A DNA stretch of 64,000 nucleotides from Streptacidiphilus jiangxiensis (GTDB taxonomy: Bacteria > Actinomycetota > Actinomycetes > Streptomycetales > Streptomycetaceae). The notes under the pieces were generated by a model. It saw only the letters and a program-made list of their open reading frames with translations, ran no database searches and had not been told where the DNA came from. Where the stretch lies: assembly GCF_900109465.1 (NCBI RefSeq), contig NZ_FOAZ01000015.1:186001-250000 (forward strand), given 5' to 3'. Position numbers and translations under genes: made by a program. Of the stretch, positions 42,736 to 49,864 are shown one piece after another; position 1 is the stretch's first letter; the number at the start of each line of letters is the position of its first letter.

Positions 42736-42960
42736 AGTGCGGGCGAGAAGGGGACTCGCGGTGCCACCGCACTTTCGCCGCCGCCGGGTGACGGCGGCCT
42801 CGATGCGGCCCGATGACGGGGGCCGGCCGGCGGGGCATGGGGCTGCCGGAGCAGCCGTTCCTCCCCGCGCTCAGGAGGGTCTTCACCACCGGGGGCAGGT
42901 CCGCCTTCTCAGCTGCCGGCGGCTCTCTCCGACCTGCCCGGTCCCGGTGACTACTCGTCT
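42736..42960 (-). promoter_or_regulatory. T-box riboswitch leader of aspS
   Basis: On the minus strand the T-box core is GTGCGGTGGCACCGCGAG (42755-42772). Its bulge UGGC can pair with a tRNA end GCCA, that is discriminator G, as in tRNA-Asp and tRNA-Asn. Upstream lie stem I features: GACGAGTAG (specifier-loop 5' side with AGUA), GGAGAGAGCC (AG bulge), a GGCAGCTGAGA distal loop, and GGTGAAGACCC with GAC (Asp) as candidate specifier. GGCTGC/GCAGCC is stem III. AGTGCGG and CCGCACT can form a competing hairpin. No U-run follows, so control may act on translation. Confidence 0.78.
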
Positions 42961-43049
42961 CCGTCGACGCGTTCCGGCGAGGTTATGCGGGTCTGGGCTC
43001 GGTGATCAAACGGTTTATCCCGGTCCGTCCAGCCGGTCGGTCCGGCCCG

Positions 43050-43745
43050 TCAGTCCAGCACCGCGTCCAGCTCGTCGAGGGCGCCCGTGACGATGGCGCG
43101 CATCGCGCGCTCCGCGGCGGGGGCGTCGCCGGCGGTGATCGCCTCGGCGACCTCGCGGTGCAGGTGGACCGCGTCCTCGCGGGGGTGGTGCGGCATGAGG
43201 TGGTGCTCGGTGCGTCCGCGCAGCACCGCCTCGACGGTCGCGCCGAGGTGGGCGAACATCTCGTTGCCCGAGGCCTGCAGCACCGTCGCGTGGAAGTCCG
43301 CGTCGTGGCGGAGGAAGGACTCCAGATCCCCGGCCCGGCCGGTCACCGTCATCTCGACGGCCAGCGCGCTCAGCGCGCGCCGCTGGTCGTCGGTGGCCTC
43401 CGTGGCGGCCAGCCCGGCGGCGGCGGGTTCGACGGCGACGCGCAGGGAGCCGAGGGAGCGAAGCTGCGCCGCCCGGTCCGCGCCGGCCAGGCGCCAGGCG
43501 ATGACGGTCGGGTTGAAGACGTCCCAGTCCGACTTGGGCCGCACCGTCACGCCCACCCGGCGCCGGGAGGCGACCAAGCGCATGGACTCCAGCATCCGCA
43601 CGGTCTCGCGCACCACCGTGCGGGAGACGCCGTAGCGCTCCTCCAGCTCCTCGATGCGCAGCACCGACCCCTCCGGCTGCTCACCGGAGGCGATGGCGGG
43701 ACCGAGGTCGGCAAGGAGGCGGCCCGGCAGGCCCTGGAAGTCCAT
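43050..43745 (-). CDS. FadR/GntR-family regulator of the gluconate genes
   Basis: A 231-residue protein. The N-terminal wHTH ends LRIEELEERYGVSRTVVRETVRMLESMRLV, in parts, then RRRVGVTVRP. The C-terminal FCD domain has the metal-binding pattern (LRHDADFHATVLQASGNEMF; HHLMPHHPREDAVHLHREVAEAI, with Asp and three His). It binds a sugar acid, probably gluconate or its phosphate. It diverges from gluconokinase and GntP, which it should repress. The 157-base gap contains an AT-rich segment around 43800-43850 suited to its operator. Confidence 0.85.
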   Translation of the reverse strand: MDFQGLPGRLLADLGPAIASGEQPEGSVLRIEELEERYGVSRTVVRETVRMLESMRLVASRRRVGVTVRPKSDWDVFNPTVIAWRLAGADRAAQLRSLGSLRVAVEPAAAGLAATEATDDQRRALSALAVEMTVTGRAGDLESFLRHDADFHATVLQASGNEMFAHLGATVEAVLRGRTEHHLMPHHPREDAVHLHREVAEAITAGDAPAAERAMRAIVTGALDELDAVLD

Positions 43746-43902
43746 GGGCCCAGGTTAGAGGCGGGAACGGAGGGCGGAAGGCAGGGCGCCCGGCCGCGCT
43801 TTGTAAGGTAGGACCATTCGCCTTCGATGGCTTGATTAAGTCATACCTTTGGACGACACTCTTGTGCGACCGGGCGGACCGGACAGAACGGAGCACCAAG
43901 CA

Positions 43903-44469
43903 ATGGCTCTCAGCGTCGAGAACCAGCGGAACCAGCGGCCGGCCGGCCCGGCCCCCGCGATCGTGGTGATGGGCGTGGCCGGCGTCGGCAAGACCACCGT
44001 CGCCATGGGCCTCGCCGAGCGTCTCGGTCTCCCCTACGGGGAGGCCGACGACTTCCACCCCGCCGCCAACATCGCCAAGATGGCGGCCGGCATCCCGCTC
44101 GACGACGCCGACCGAGAGCCCTGGCTGCGGGCCATCGGCGCCTGGCTCGCCGAACGCGTGGCGGCGGGCACCGGCGGCGTCGTCACCTGCTCGGCGCTCA
44201 AGCGCAGCTATCGCGACCTGCTGCGCGACGCCTGCCCGGACGCCTTCTTCCTCCACCTGACCGGCGCGCACGCGCTGGTCGAGGAGCGGCTCGCGCACCG
44301 CAGCGGCCACTTCATGAAGGCGTACATGCTCGACTCCCAGCTCGCCATCCTCGAACCGCTCACCGCGGACGAGAACGGCGCGGCCCTGGACGTCGGCCCC
44401 ACCCCCGAATCCCTCGTCGAGTCCGCCGTGGCGCTGCTGCCACGGCCTGTCAACGGAGACCTCGCGTGA
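43903..44469 (+). CDS. gntK: Gluconokinase
   Basis: A 188-residue P-loop kinase. Walker A is VMGVAGVGKTTVAMGLAERL. GEADDFHPAANIAKMAAGIPLDDADREPWL is, in parts, the strong gluconokinase signature, and TCSALKRSYRDLLR follows. It phosphorylates gluconate to 6-phosphogluconate for the pentose phosphate pathway. ATG 43903 has GGAG upstream; an earlier TTG at 43849 is in frame but adds an unlikely extension. The stop overlaps the gntP GTG (GTGA), so uptake and phosphorylation are co-translated. Confidence 0.92.
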   Translation: MALSVENQRNQRPAGPAPAIVVMGVAGVGKTTVAMGLAERLGLPYGEADDFHPAANIAKMAAGIPLDDADREPWLRAIGAWLAERVAAGTGGVVTCSALKRSYRDLLRDACPDAFFLHLTGAHALVEERLAHRSGHFMKAYMLDSQLAILEPLTADENGAALDVGPTPESLVESAVALLPRPVNGDLA

Positions 44470-45875
44470 GCACCACCCTGCCCGCCCGCTACCTCGCCGA
44501 CGCCGCCCCGCCCGCGCTCACCCACAGCAGTAGCCAGGGACAGCTGCTGTTCGCGGCGCTGCTCGGCATCGCCGTGATCGTCCTGCTGATCACCCGGCTG
44601 AAGCTGCACCCGTTCCTGGCGCTCACGCTCGGCTCGATGGTCCTGGCCGCCGTCGCCGGGGCGCCGCTGGACAAGCTGACGAGCAGCTTCGCCACCGGCT
44701 TCGGCGCCACCGTCACCAGCGTGGGCCTGCTGATCGGGCTCGGCGCGATGCTGGGCAAGCTGCTGGCCGACTCCGGTGGCGCCAACGTCATCGCCGACAC
44801 GGTGCTGGCCCGCTCCACGAAGCGGACACTGCCCTGGGCGATGGCGCTGATCGCCGCGGTCCTCGGTCTGCCGCTCTTCTTCGAGATCGGTGTGGTGCTG
44901 CTGATCCCGATCGTGCTGCTGGTCGCGCGACGCGGCAACATACCCGTGCTGCGCGTCGGCATCCCGGCCCTGGCGGGCCTCTCCGTCCTGCACGGGCTGG
45001 TGCCGCCGCACCCCGGCCCGCTCGTCGCGGTCTCCGCGCTCCACGCCGATCTCGGCGTCACCCTCGCGCTCGGCCTGCTGGTCGGCATACCCACGCTGGT
45101 GATCGCGGGCCCCCTGTTCGCCCGTGTCGCCGAGCGCTGGGTCGGCCCCCTGGAGATTCCGACCCGCACCCTGCCGAGCGAGGACGCCTCGCAGCGTCCC
45201 GAGCGCACCCCCGCCTTCGGCGCCGTCCTGGCCACGATCCTGCTGCCGGTCGTGCTGATGCTGGCCAAGGCGCTGGTCGACGTGGTCGTCGACGACCCCA
45301 AGGCCGGCGTCGAGCGGGCCTTCGACTTCATCGGCTCCCCGCTGATCGCGCTGCTGCTGGCCGTCCTGGTGGCCATGTTCACCCTGGGCCGGGGCGCGGG
45401 CTTCACCAAGGAGCGGATCTCCACGACGGTGGAGAAGTCGCTGGCCCCGATCGCCGGGATCGTCTTCATCGTCGGCGCGGGAGGCGGCTTCAAGCAGACC
45501 CTGGTCGACGTCGGCGTCGGCGACGCGATCAGTTCCTGGGCGGACAAGCTCCACATCTCCGCGCTGCTGCTGGGCTGGCTCGTCGCCGTGCTGATCCGCC
45601 TCGCCACCGGCTCGGCGACCGTCGCCACGATCACCGCGGCCGGCATCGTCTCCCCGCTGGCGGTGGGGATGTCCACCACCCACACCGCCCTGCTGGTCCT
45701 CGCCGTCGGCTCCGGCTCGCTCTTCTTCAGCCACGTCAACGACGCGGGGTTCTGGCTGGTCAAGGAGTACTTCGGGATGAGCGTCGGCCAGACGGTCAAG
45801 TCCTGGTCGGTGATGGAGACCGTGATCTCCGTGGTCGCGATCCTGCTGATCCTGCCGCTGGGCCTGGTCCTCTAG
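44466..45875 (+). CDS. gntP: Gluconate permease (GntP family)
   Basis: A 469-residue membrane protein with at least twelve hydrophobic helices. LKLHPFLALTLGSMVLAAVAG, LLADSGGANVIADTVL, LPLFFEIGVVLLIPIV and HGLVPPHPGPLVAVSAL are GntP/citrate-transporter motifs. SLFFSHVNDAGFWLVKEYFGMS near the C terminus is diagnostic. It should import gluconate with protons. GTG 44466 overlaps the gntK stop. It ends 27 bases before the tRNA-like RNA at 45902. Confidence 0.92.
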   Translation: MSTTLPARYLADAAPPALTHSSSQGQLLFAALLGIAVIVLLITRLKLHPFLALTLGSMVLAAVAGAPLDKLTSSFATGFGATVTSVGLLIGLGAMLGKLLADSGGANVIADTVLARSTKRTLPWAMALIAAVLGLPLFFEIGVVLLIPIVLLVARRGNIPVLRVGIPALAGLSVLHGLVPPHPGPLVAVSALHADLGVTLALGLLVGIPTLVIAGPLFARVAERWVGPLEIPTRTLPSEDASQRPERTPAFGAVLATILLPVVLMLAKALVDVVVDDPKAGVERAFDFIGSPLIALLLAVLVAMFTLGRGAGFTKERISTTVEKSLAPIAGIVFIVGAGGGFKQTLVDVGVGDAISSWADKLHISALLLGWLVAVLIRLATGSATVATITAAGIVSPLAVGMSTTHTALLVLAVGSGSLFFSHVNDAGFWLVKEYFGMSVGQTVKSWSVMETVISVVAILLILPLGLVL

Positions 45876-45901
45876 CCTCTCCGGATGCGGCCGCCCGCGA
45901 T

Positions 45902-46006
45902 GTGTGTGAGGCTGGAGAACGAGCGGATAGATGGAGCGTGCGAGTCCTCCCAGCTCCACTTCATGGGGCTGTAGCTCAAAGCAGAGCGATCCGCTCCCTT
46001 GCGTGT
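45902..46006 (+). ncRNA. Permuted tRNA-like RNA (Y RNA/YrlA-like), downstream of the Ro60 gene
   Basis: Read 5' to 3', the elements of a tRNA occur in rotated order. First comes the 3' strand of an anticodon-like stem, GAGCGGAT (45921-45928), then a 4-base variable part. A T-arm follows (GGAG, loop CGTGCGAGTC, CTCC), then an acceptor stem AGCTCC/GGGGCT closed by the loop ACTTCAT. Next are GTA and a D-arm (GCTC, AAAGCA, GAGC). Last is the 5' strand of the anticodon-like stem, ATCCGCTC (45989-45996). The core is exactly 76 bases. Outside it, GTGTGTGAGG and CCTTGCGTGT can pair with many G-U pairs, leaving a 9-base bulge, as expected for a Ro-binding stem. A strong terminator follows. Ends are estimated. 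Confidence 0.7.
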
Positions 46007-46010
46007 CAGG

Positions 46011-46048
46011 ACGAGGACGGCCCCCGCCGAAGCGGGGGCCGTCCTCGT
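46011..46048. terminator. 17-bp hairpin after the tRNA-like RNA and after the Ro60 gene
   Basis: ACGAGGACGGCCCCCGC and its exact complement flank the loop CGAA, 4 bases after the RNA. It lies 25 bases beyond the convergent TROVE stop, so it can serve both. Confidence 0.85.
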
Positions 46049-46072
46049 TGCGTCGTTGCGTCGCTGCGGCAG

Positions 46073-47620
46073 TCAGGCGGCCGCCTGCTCCCAGGGCCAG
46101 GCCGCCTGCGCCCCGCTCTCCAGCAACTGGACCATCCGAAACGCCTGGTCGGTCAGGCCGCCGAAGGTGTGCCGGTTCGCGGCGCCGGAGGGGCCGTGGC
46201 CGACCCGGTAGCCGGCCAGGTTCCAGGTGTAGACCGGGACGTGTGCCGGGACCTGTGCGGTCGGGTCGCCCAGGCGGCTCGGCGCGTACTGCTCGTCGGT
46301 GACGATCAGAACCCGGTCGTGGCCGCGGTAGTGCGCCCGGACCGCCTCGGCGGTGTTGGTGCCGCCGAGGTTGCCGAACCGCTCCAGGACCCGCAGCACG
46401 GACTCGCCCGGGGCGACGGGAACCCGGCGGTGATTCGTGCCGAACTGGACCAGATCCGCCCGTGCGGCCCGGAGCGCGACCGCCGTGCCGAAGATCGCGG
46501 CGCTGTCGGCCCGGTTCAGCTTCGACTGCTCGCTGGCCCGGTCGAACATGCTGCCCGAGCGGTCCACCATCACTAGCGTCCGGCCGGGCAGGGCCGGGAC
46601 GTGGGCCAGCGAGTGCGCGAGGGCCTGCTCCAACGCCCAGGCCCAGCGCAGCGACGGCGCGTGCTGGTAGGCGGCCAGGAACCGGAACGGGAACTGGCGC
46701 GAGCGCGCCACCTGCTCCGGGTCGGCCAGCCGGGCCGCGACCTGCTCGGCCACGGCGTCCGAGACACCGGCCTCGTCGAAGTTGCGCAGGTTGCGCAGCA
46801 GCGCCATGTAACCCATGGACGGGATCACGGCCTCCCAGGCCGCGGCGTCCATCGGCCCCTGGAGCCAGCCCGCGAGCGCCTCCCAGCTCACCCCGGCCTC
46901 GGCCAGCCGCGCCGCCCCGTCGGGAGCGGTCACGACCGCGCGCCGCCGGTCGACCGGGACGGCCATCAGCGACCGGTGCGCCGTCAGCATCCGCTCGGAC
47001 GGCGGGGGCACGGCGGTGTCCGGGTTGTGCCGGCGGTCGAGCGCGTAGCGGAACAGCTCACCCTGCCACGGCTTGTCGGCCGCTGGGGCGGCGTGGACGA
47101 GGTTGAGCACGTCGGCGAACCGGTAACCCTTCGACGCGGTGTCGTACTTGAGCAGCGCCTTGCCGGTGTACAGCCGCTGCACGGCGTCGGCGATGCCGCG
47201 CTTGACGGGCTTGGGCACGTTCCGGCCGTGACGTGCGGTCCAGTAGGCGAGCAACTCGCCCGGCTCGTCCGGCCGCTGCAGCACGGAGGCGACGACCTGA
47301 CGCGACCGTCCGTCCAGCCCCGCCTGCAGGCGTGCCTTGGCGAACTCCGCCGCACCGACGAGGGCCGCAGTGCGCAGGTTGCCCTCGCCGCGCAGCCAGC
47401 CGAGCAGCCCGGCGGTCCAGTCGGGATCACTCACGGCCAACTGCCGGACCAGCTGCGTGTACCGGTCGTCGCGGTCGCCGCCGCTCTCGTAGAAGGTCTG
47501 CTGGCCGACCATGTTGGCGACCGCGAGCAGGAAGAGCTCGCTCTTCTCGGTCCGCAGGAATCCGGCGCCGCCCTCGAAGGTGGCGGCGCGGCGAGCGGTC
47601 CGGATGTTGAAACGGGACAT
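46073..47620 (-). CDS. rsr: TROVE-domain protein, bacterial Ro60 orthologue
   Basis: A 515-residue protein. Residues 1-340 form the TROVE ring of helical repeats (SELFLLAVANMVGQQTFYE; LVRQLAVSDPDWTAGLLGWLRGEGNLRTAALVGA, in parts; FPFRFLAAYQHAP). A von Willebrand A domain follows with an intact MIDAS, LVMVDRSGSMF, near residue 350, and LGGTNTAEAV and LIVTDEQYA. Ro60 binds misfolded RNA ends in its central hole and Y RNA on its outer face; in bacteria it can tether PNPase. Two tRNA-like RNAs flank this gene. ATG 47620 is served by AGGGG that is part of the preceding terminator hairpin. Confidence 0.93.
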   Translation of the reverse strand: MSRFNIRTARRAATFEGGAGFLRTEKSELFLLAVANMVGQQTFYESGGDRDDRYTQLVRQLAVSDPDWTAGLLGWLRGEGNLRTAALVGAAEFAKARLQAGLDGRSRQVVASVLQRPDEPGELLAYWTARHGRNVPKPVKRGIADAVQRLYTGKALLKYDTASKGYRFADVLNLVHAAPAADKPWQGELFRYALDRRHNPDTAVPPPSERMLTAHRSLMAVPVDRRRAVVTAPDGAARLAEAGVSWEALAGWLQGPMDAAAWEAVIPSMGYMALLRNLRNFDEAGVSDAVAEQVAARLADPEQVARSRQFPFRFLAAYQHAPSLRWAWALEQALAHSLAHVPALPGRTLVMVDRSGSMFDRASEQSKLNRADSAAIFGTAVALRAARADLVQFGTNHRRVPVAPGESVLRVLERFGNLGGTNTAEAVRAHYRGHDRVLIVTDEQYAPSRLGDPTAQVPAHVPVYTWNLAGYRVGHGPSGAANRHTFGGLTDQAFRMVQLLESGAQAAWPWEQAAA

Positions 47621-47626
47621 GGAAAA

Positions 47627-47645
47627 CCCCTGAGGGTCTCAGGGG
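47627..47645 (-). terminator. Terminator of the Y RNA, overlapping the Ro60 ribosome binding site
   Basis: On the minus strand CCCCTGAG-ACC-CTCAGGGG is followed by TTTTCC and then the TROVE ATG. The perfect 8-bp stem plus U-tract is a canonical terminator. Its 3' arm CAGGGG is also the only Shine-Dalgarno candidate for the gene, 6 bases before ATG, so the folded hairpin would hide it. Confidence 0.8.
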
Positions 47646-47651
47646 AAGGAA

Positions 47652-47809
47652 ATGCACGGGTGCCCGAGATCAGGATTCGGCGACGGTCACAGACTGGTGC
47701 TCTGTCCGATTGAGCTACCGCGGCCGGTGAAGGCCGAGAGCGGGATTCGAACCCGCAACCGCCAGTTCCGAAGAAGGATCCGTTGCCTGCGCACCGGGCA
47801 CCCGTGCAT
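47652..47809 (-). ncRNA. Y RNA (YrlA-like) with circularly permuted tRNA domain
   Basis: The ends ATGCACGGGTGCCCG and CGGGCACCCGTGCAT (47795-47809 and 47652-47666) form a perfect 15-bp closing stem, the expected Ro60-binding helix. Inside, in order on the minus strand: ACTGG (anticodon-stem 3' strand), CGGTT, a perfect T-arm GCGGGTTCGAATCCCGC, CTCGGCC, loop TTCACC, GGCCG (capped acceptor), then GGTAGCTCAATCGGACAGAGC in parts (D-arm) and CCAGT (anticodon-stem 5' strand). All the tRNA tertiary-contact positions of D- and T-loops are kept. It lies just before the Ro60 gene on the same strand and ends at the hairpin 47627-47645. Confidence 0.82.
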
Positions 47810-47969
47810 GTTCCTCCCGAGGTCAGTGATGGTCTCCGGCGGATTTCTGGAAAGGAAGTAGCCGGGACCTTCGCACCGGGAGGTGCTTTCTGGAGTTCGC
47901 GCCAGGCGAACGAGTGAAACCGTATCGGAGGAAGAGCCGCTCGCGCCGCCGAGTTTTTCTCCGTCCCTT

Positions 47970-48152
47970 TCAAAGGCCCGGGATTGCCTCCTGCTGGCGT
48001 CCTCGCGGCGGTTCGGGGAGGCGGAGTTCGGTGCAGACGGGCCCGTGGCCCCGGGCGCGGGAGGCCGGGTCGCGCAGGGGGCGGCCGCAGCCCGTGCAGC
48101 GCACCACCGCCTCCTCGACGGCGGAGGCCGGGATCAACGCGTCATCCGTCAC
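47970..48152 (-). CDS. DUF6011 small zinc-finger-like protein
   Basis: A 60-residue protein from GTG 48152. VVRCTGCGRPLRDPASRARGHGPVC is, in parts, the DUF6011 core: Cys-x2-Cys, then a conserved GRPLRDPxSRARGxGPxC stretch. It probably binds zinc. The role is unknown. Its start overlaps the stop of the upstream HEAT gene (GTGA), which implies coupled translation with it. It ends about 160 bases from the Y RNA. Confidence 0.8.
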   Translation of the reverse strand: MTDDALIPASAVEEAVVRCTGCGRPLRDPASRARGHGPVCTELRLPEPPRGRQQEAIPGL

Positions 48153-48732
48153 GGCATCAGCGTAGGGGCGGCGTCATGTTTCCGGCTGCGCGGGCGAGTG
48201 CGTGGACGGGTGCGCGTGTGGATGGTGCCGCCCGGCGCGTACCAGCCGGCCTTCTTGCGCACCGTGGGGCTCGGGTCCTGAGTGTGCGACCGCTCGAGCG
48301 CGGCGGCCGCTCGGGCGTCGGTGTGGACGAAGCGGCCGACCAGCTCGGCCGCCCGTGCCCGGACGTGCTCGTCCGGATCGGTGGCGAGGTGGCGCAGCGC
48401 GGGCTCGAGCACCAGCCCGGCCCCGGGCGCGCAGGTGTCGCCCTTGCAGCGGTCGCAGGCCAGGGCATGGAAGGCGGCGATCCGGACGCGCGGGTTTCGG
48501 GGTCGTCGGCCATCATGGCGAGCTCGCCCATGGAGTCGAGGTCGACCAGGTGGTCGAGCAGGCGGCAGCAGCCCTCGCGCGCGGCGGCGTCACCGCTCCG
48601 CAGGCCGGTGCGGATCGCGTCCAGCGCGTCGGCGCCGCGTCGCAGCAGCTCGTGGTGGGCAGCGACGGTGCGCTGCGGATCGCCCAGGCAGGAGACCAGG
48701 GCTTCGTTGTCCGTTCTGACGAATCCCAGCAT
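48149..48732 (-). pseudogene. HEAT-repeat protein interrupted by a frameshift near 48490
   Basis: Read from ATG 48732 the frame gives MLGFVRTDNEALVSCLGD and HEAT helices up to MMADDPETR. It then loses sense (Pro/Ser/Arg-rich). The next frame continues the same protein: VRIAAFHALACDRCKGDTC, then LEPALRHLATDPDEHVRARAAELVGRF in parts, SPTVRKKAGWYAPGG, and a stop at 48149. The switch falls in the GC run ACGCGCGGG (48486-48494), where two extra bases or one missing base explain it. The stop overlaps the DUF6011 start, which suggests the second frame is still used. It could be a real mutation, programmed frameshifting or a sequence error. Confidence 0.7.
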
Positions 48733-48775
48733 GGACCGAGTGTCAGGACGCGAGTGCGGTCCTGGCAAAGGGATT

Positions 48776-48991
48776 TCAGGGCTGGGTGGGCGACTGCGGC
48801 TCAGCCGGCTTGGAGTGCTTGGCCGCGTCGCGGCGGCCGAGGCGGCGTCCGAGGCGCAGACCGACGAAGAGCACGGCGAGGACGAAGACCACGCAGCCGA
48901 TGATCAGCAGCCAGAACAGGCCTTTGACGATCACGCCGAGAAACCCGCAGACGACCGCGATCAGCAGCAGGAACAGGAAGACCGCGAGCAT
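48776..48991 (-). CDS. Small hydrophobic membrane protein
   Basis: A 71-residue protein. Two adjacent transmembrane helices cover most of it (LAVFLFLLLIAVVCGFLGVIV and GLFWLLIIGCVVFVLAVLFV). A basic then polar tail follows (LGRRLGRRDAAKHSKP). GAGGAG lies 7 bases before ATG 48991. Short hydrophobic proteins of this kind are common in Streptomyces and have no assigned role. Confidence 0.75.
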   Translation of the reverse strand: MLAVFLFLLLIAVVCGFLGVIVKGLFWLLIIGCVVFVLAVLFVGLRLGRRLGRRDAAKHSKPAEPQSPTQP

Positions 48992-49203
48992 GGGGCCGCT
49001 CCTCGTGGGTGGGGTCGGGCCTCTCCAGTGTCGTCCGGACGCACGCGCGGCGCGCGTCGGCGGCTCGGGGCGGCGGCGCCGGGGCGCTACGCGCGTCACC
49101 CGCGCGACATCTTCTGCACGATCAGATGTTGCACAGCAAACTTCCTGTGAAGAGGTGTCATGTTCCCTTCCAATGCCGGCGGCTCACCCGGAGACTCGTT
49201 GGC

Positions 49204-49605
49204 ATGAACATCTCTCTACGCGCGTTGAACCCGCGCCACGCCGCCCTTCTCCTCGCCGCCGGTCTTCTCGCCGCGACCGCCCCCGTTCTGCTGCCCGCCA
49301 CCAGCGCGCACGCCGACGTCAGCGGAACCGTCTGCCAGTCCGCGCTGCCGTCGCAGGCCGACGACACCCTGAACCTGATCGCCCAGGGCGGGCCGTACCC
49401 GTACAGCCAGGACGACTCCGTCTTCTCCAACTACGAGGGCGTCCTGCCGAGCGAGCCCTACGGCTACTACCACGAGTACACCGTGGTCACCCCGGGCAGC
49501 CCGACCCGCGGCGCGCGCCGCATCGTCGTGGACGTGCCGGACCAGATCGACTACTACACCGACGACCACTACGCGACCTTCGAGCAGATCGACTTCACCT
49601 GCTGA
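49204..49605 (+). CDS. Secreted guanyl-specific ribonuclease, RNase Sa type
   Basis: A 133-residue precursor. Residues 1-37 form a signal peptide ending SAHA; the mature 96-residue enzyme starts DVSGTVC. Numbered from there, every key residue of RNase Sa is in place: Glu54 (YYHEYTV), Arg69 (RGARRIV), His85 (DDHYATF) and the disulfide pair Cys7-Cys96. It cleaves RNA 3' of guanosine outside the cell. No barstar-like inhibitor gene is adjacent. ATG 49204 is the first start that gives a proper signal peptide. A hairpin follows the stop. Confidence 0.95.
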   Translation: MNISLRALNPRHAALLLAAGLLAATAPVLLPATSAHADVSGTVCQSALPSQADDTLNLIAQGGPYPYSQDDSVFSNYEGVLPSEPYGYYHEYTVVTPGSPTRGARRIVVDVPDQIDYYTDDHYATFEQIDFTC

Positions 49606-49619
49606 GAGCCGATCGCACC

Positions 49620-49650
49620 GGGCCCGGCGGACACCCCGACCGCCGGGCCC
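49620..49650 (+). terminator. Hairpin after the RNase gene
   Basis: Perfect 11-bp arms GGGCCCGGCGG and CCGCCGGGCCC, loop of 9 bases, followed by TCTCTC. Confidence 0.8.
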
Positions 49651-49669
49651 TCTCTCGGTGGTCCGCCTC

Positions 49670-49755
49670 TCAGTGGTCTGCGAGGCCCAGGTCGAGGCCG
49701 AAGGCGATGAGGGCGGTGCCCGTCGCCGCGTCGAGAGTGCGGCGGGCGGTGGAAC
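49670..49755 (-). pseudogene. Remnant of a LysE-family exporter C terminus
   Basis: The minus strand reads RRTLDAATGTALIAFGLDLGLADH and a stop. This matches the last helix and end of LysE/RhtB exporters. Upstream the frame does not continue into the rest of such a protein; only WLSADQ in another frame hints at more. It is probably a decayed or truncated gene. Confidence 0.45.
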
Positions 49756-49864
49756 GCCTGGTCGGCGCTGAGCCAGCGCTGCGGGTCCAGCGACCGGAGC
49801 AGCCCCGGCGCAGCCGGTGGGCGCTCCGCGGACACGCGCCGGCCGACGGCGACCGCCCGCCACC

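Noticed and set aside
47690..47760. An ordinary tRNA gene
   Set aside because: The T-arm precedes the D-arm and the acceptor ends are joined by a loop, so it cannot be a standard tRNA; the Y RNA reading explains all parts.
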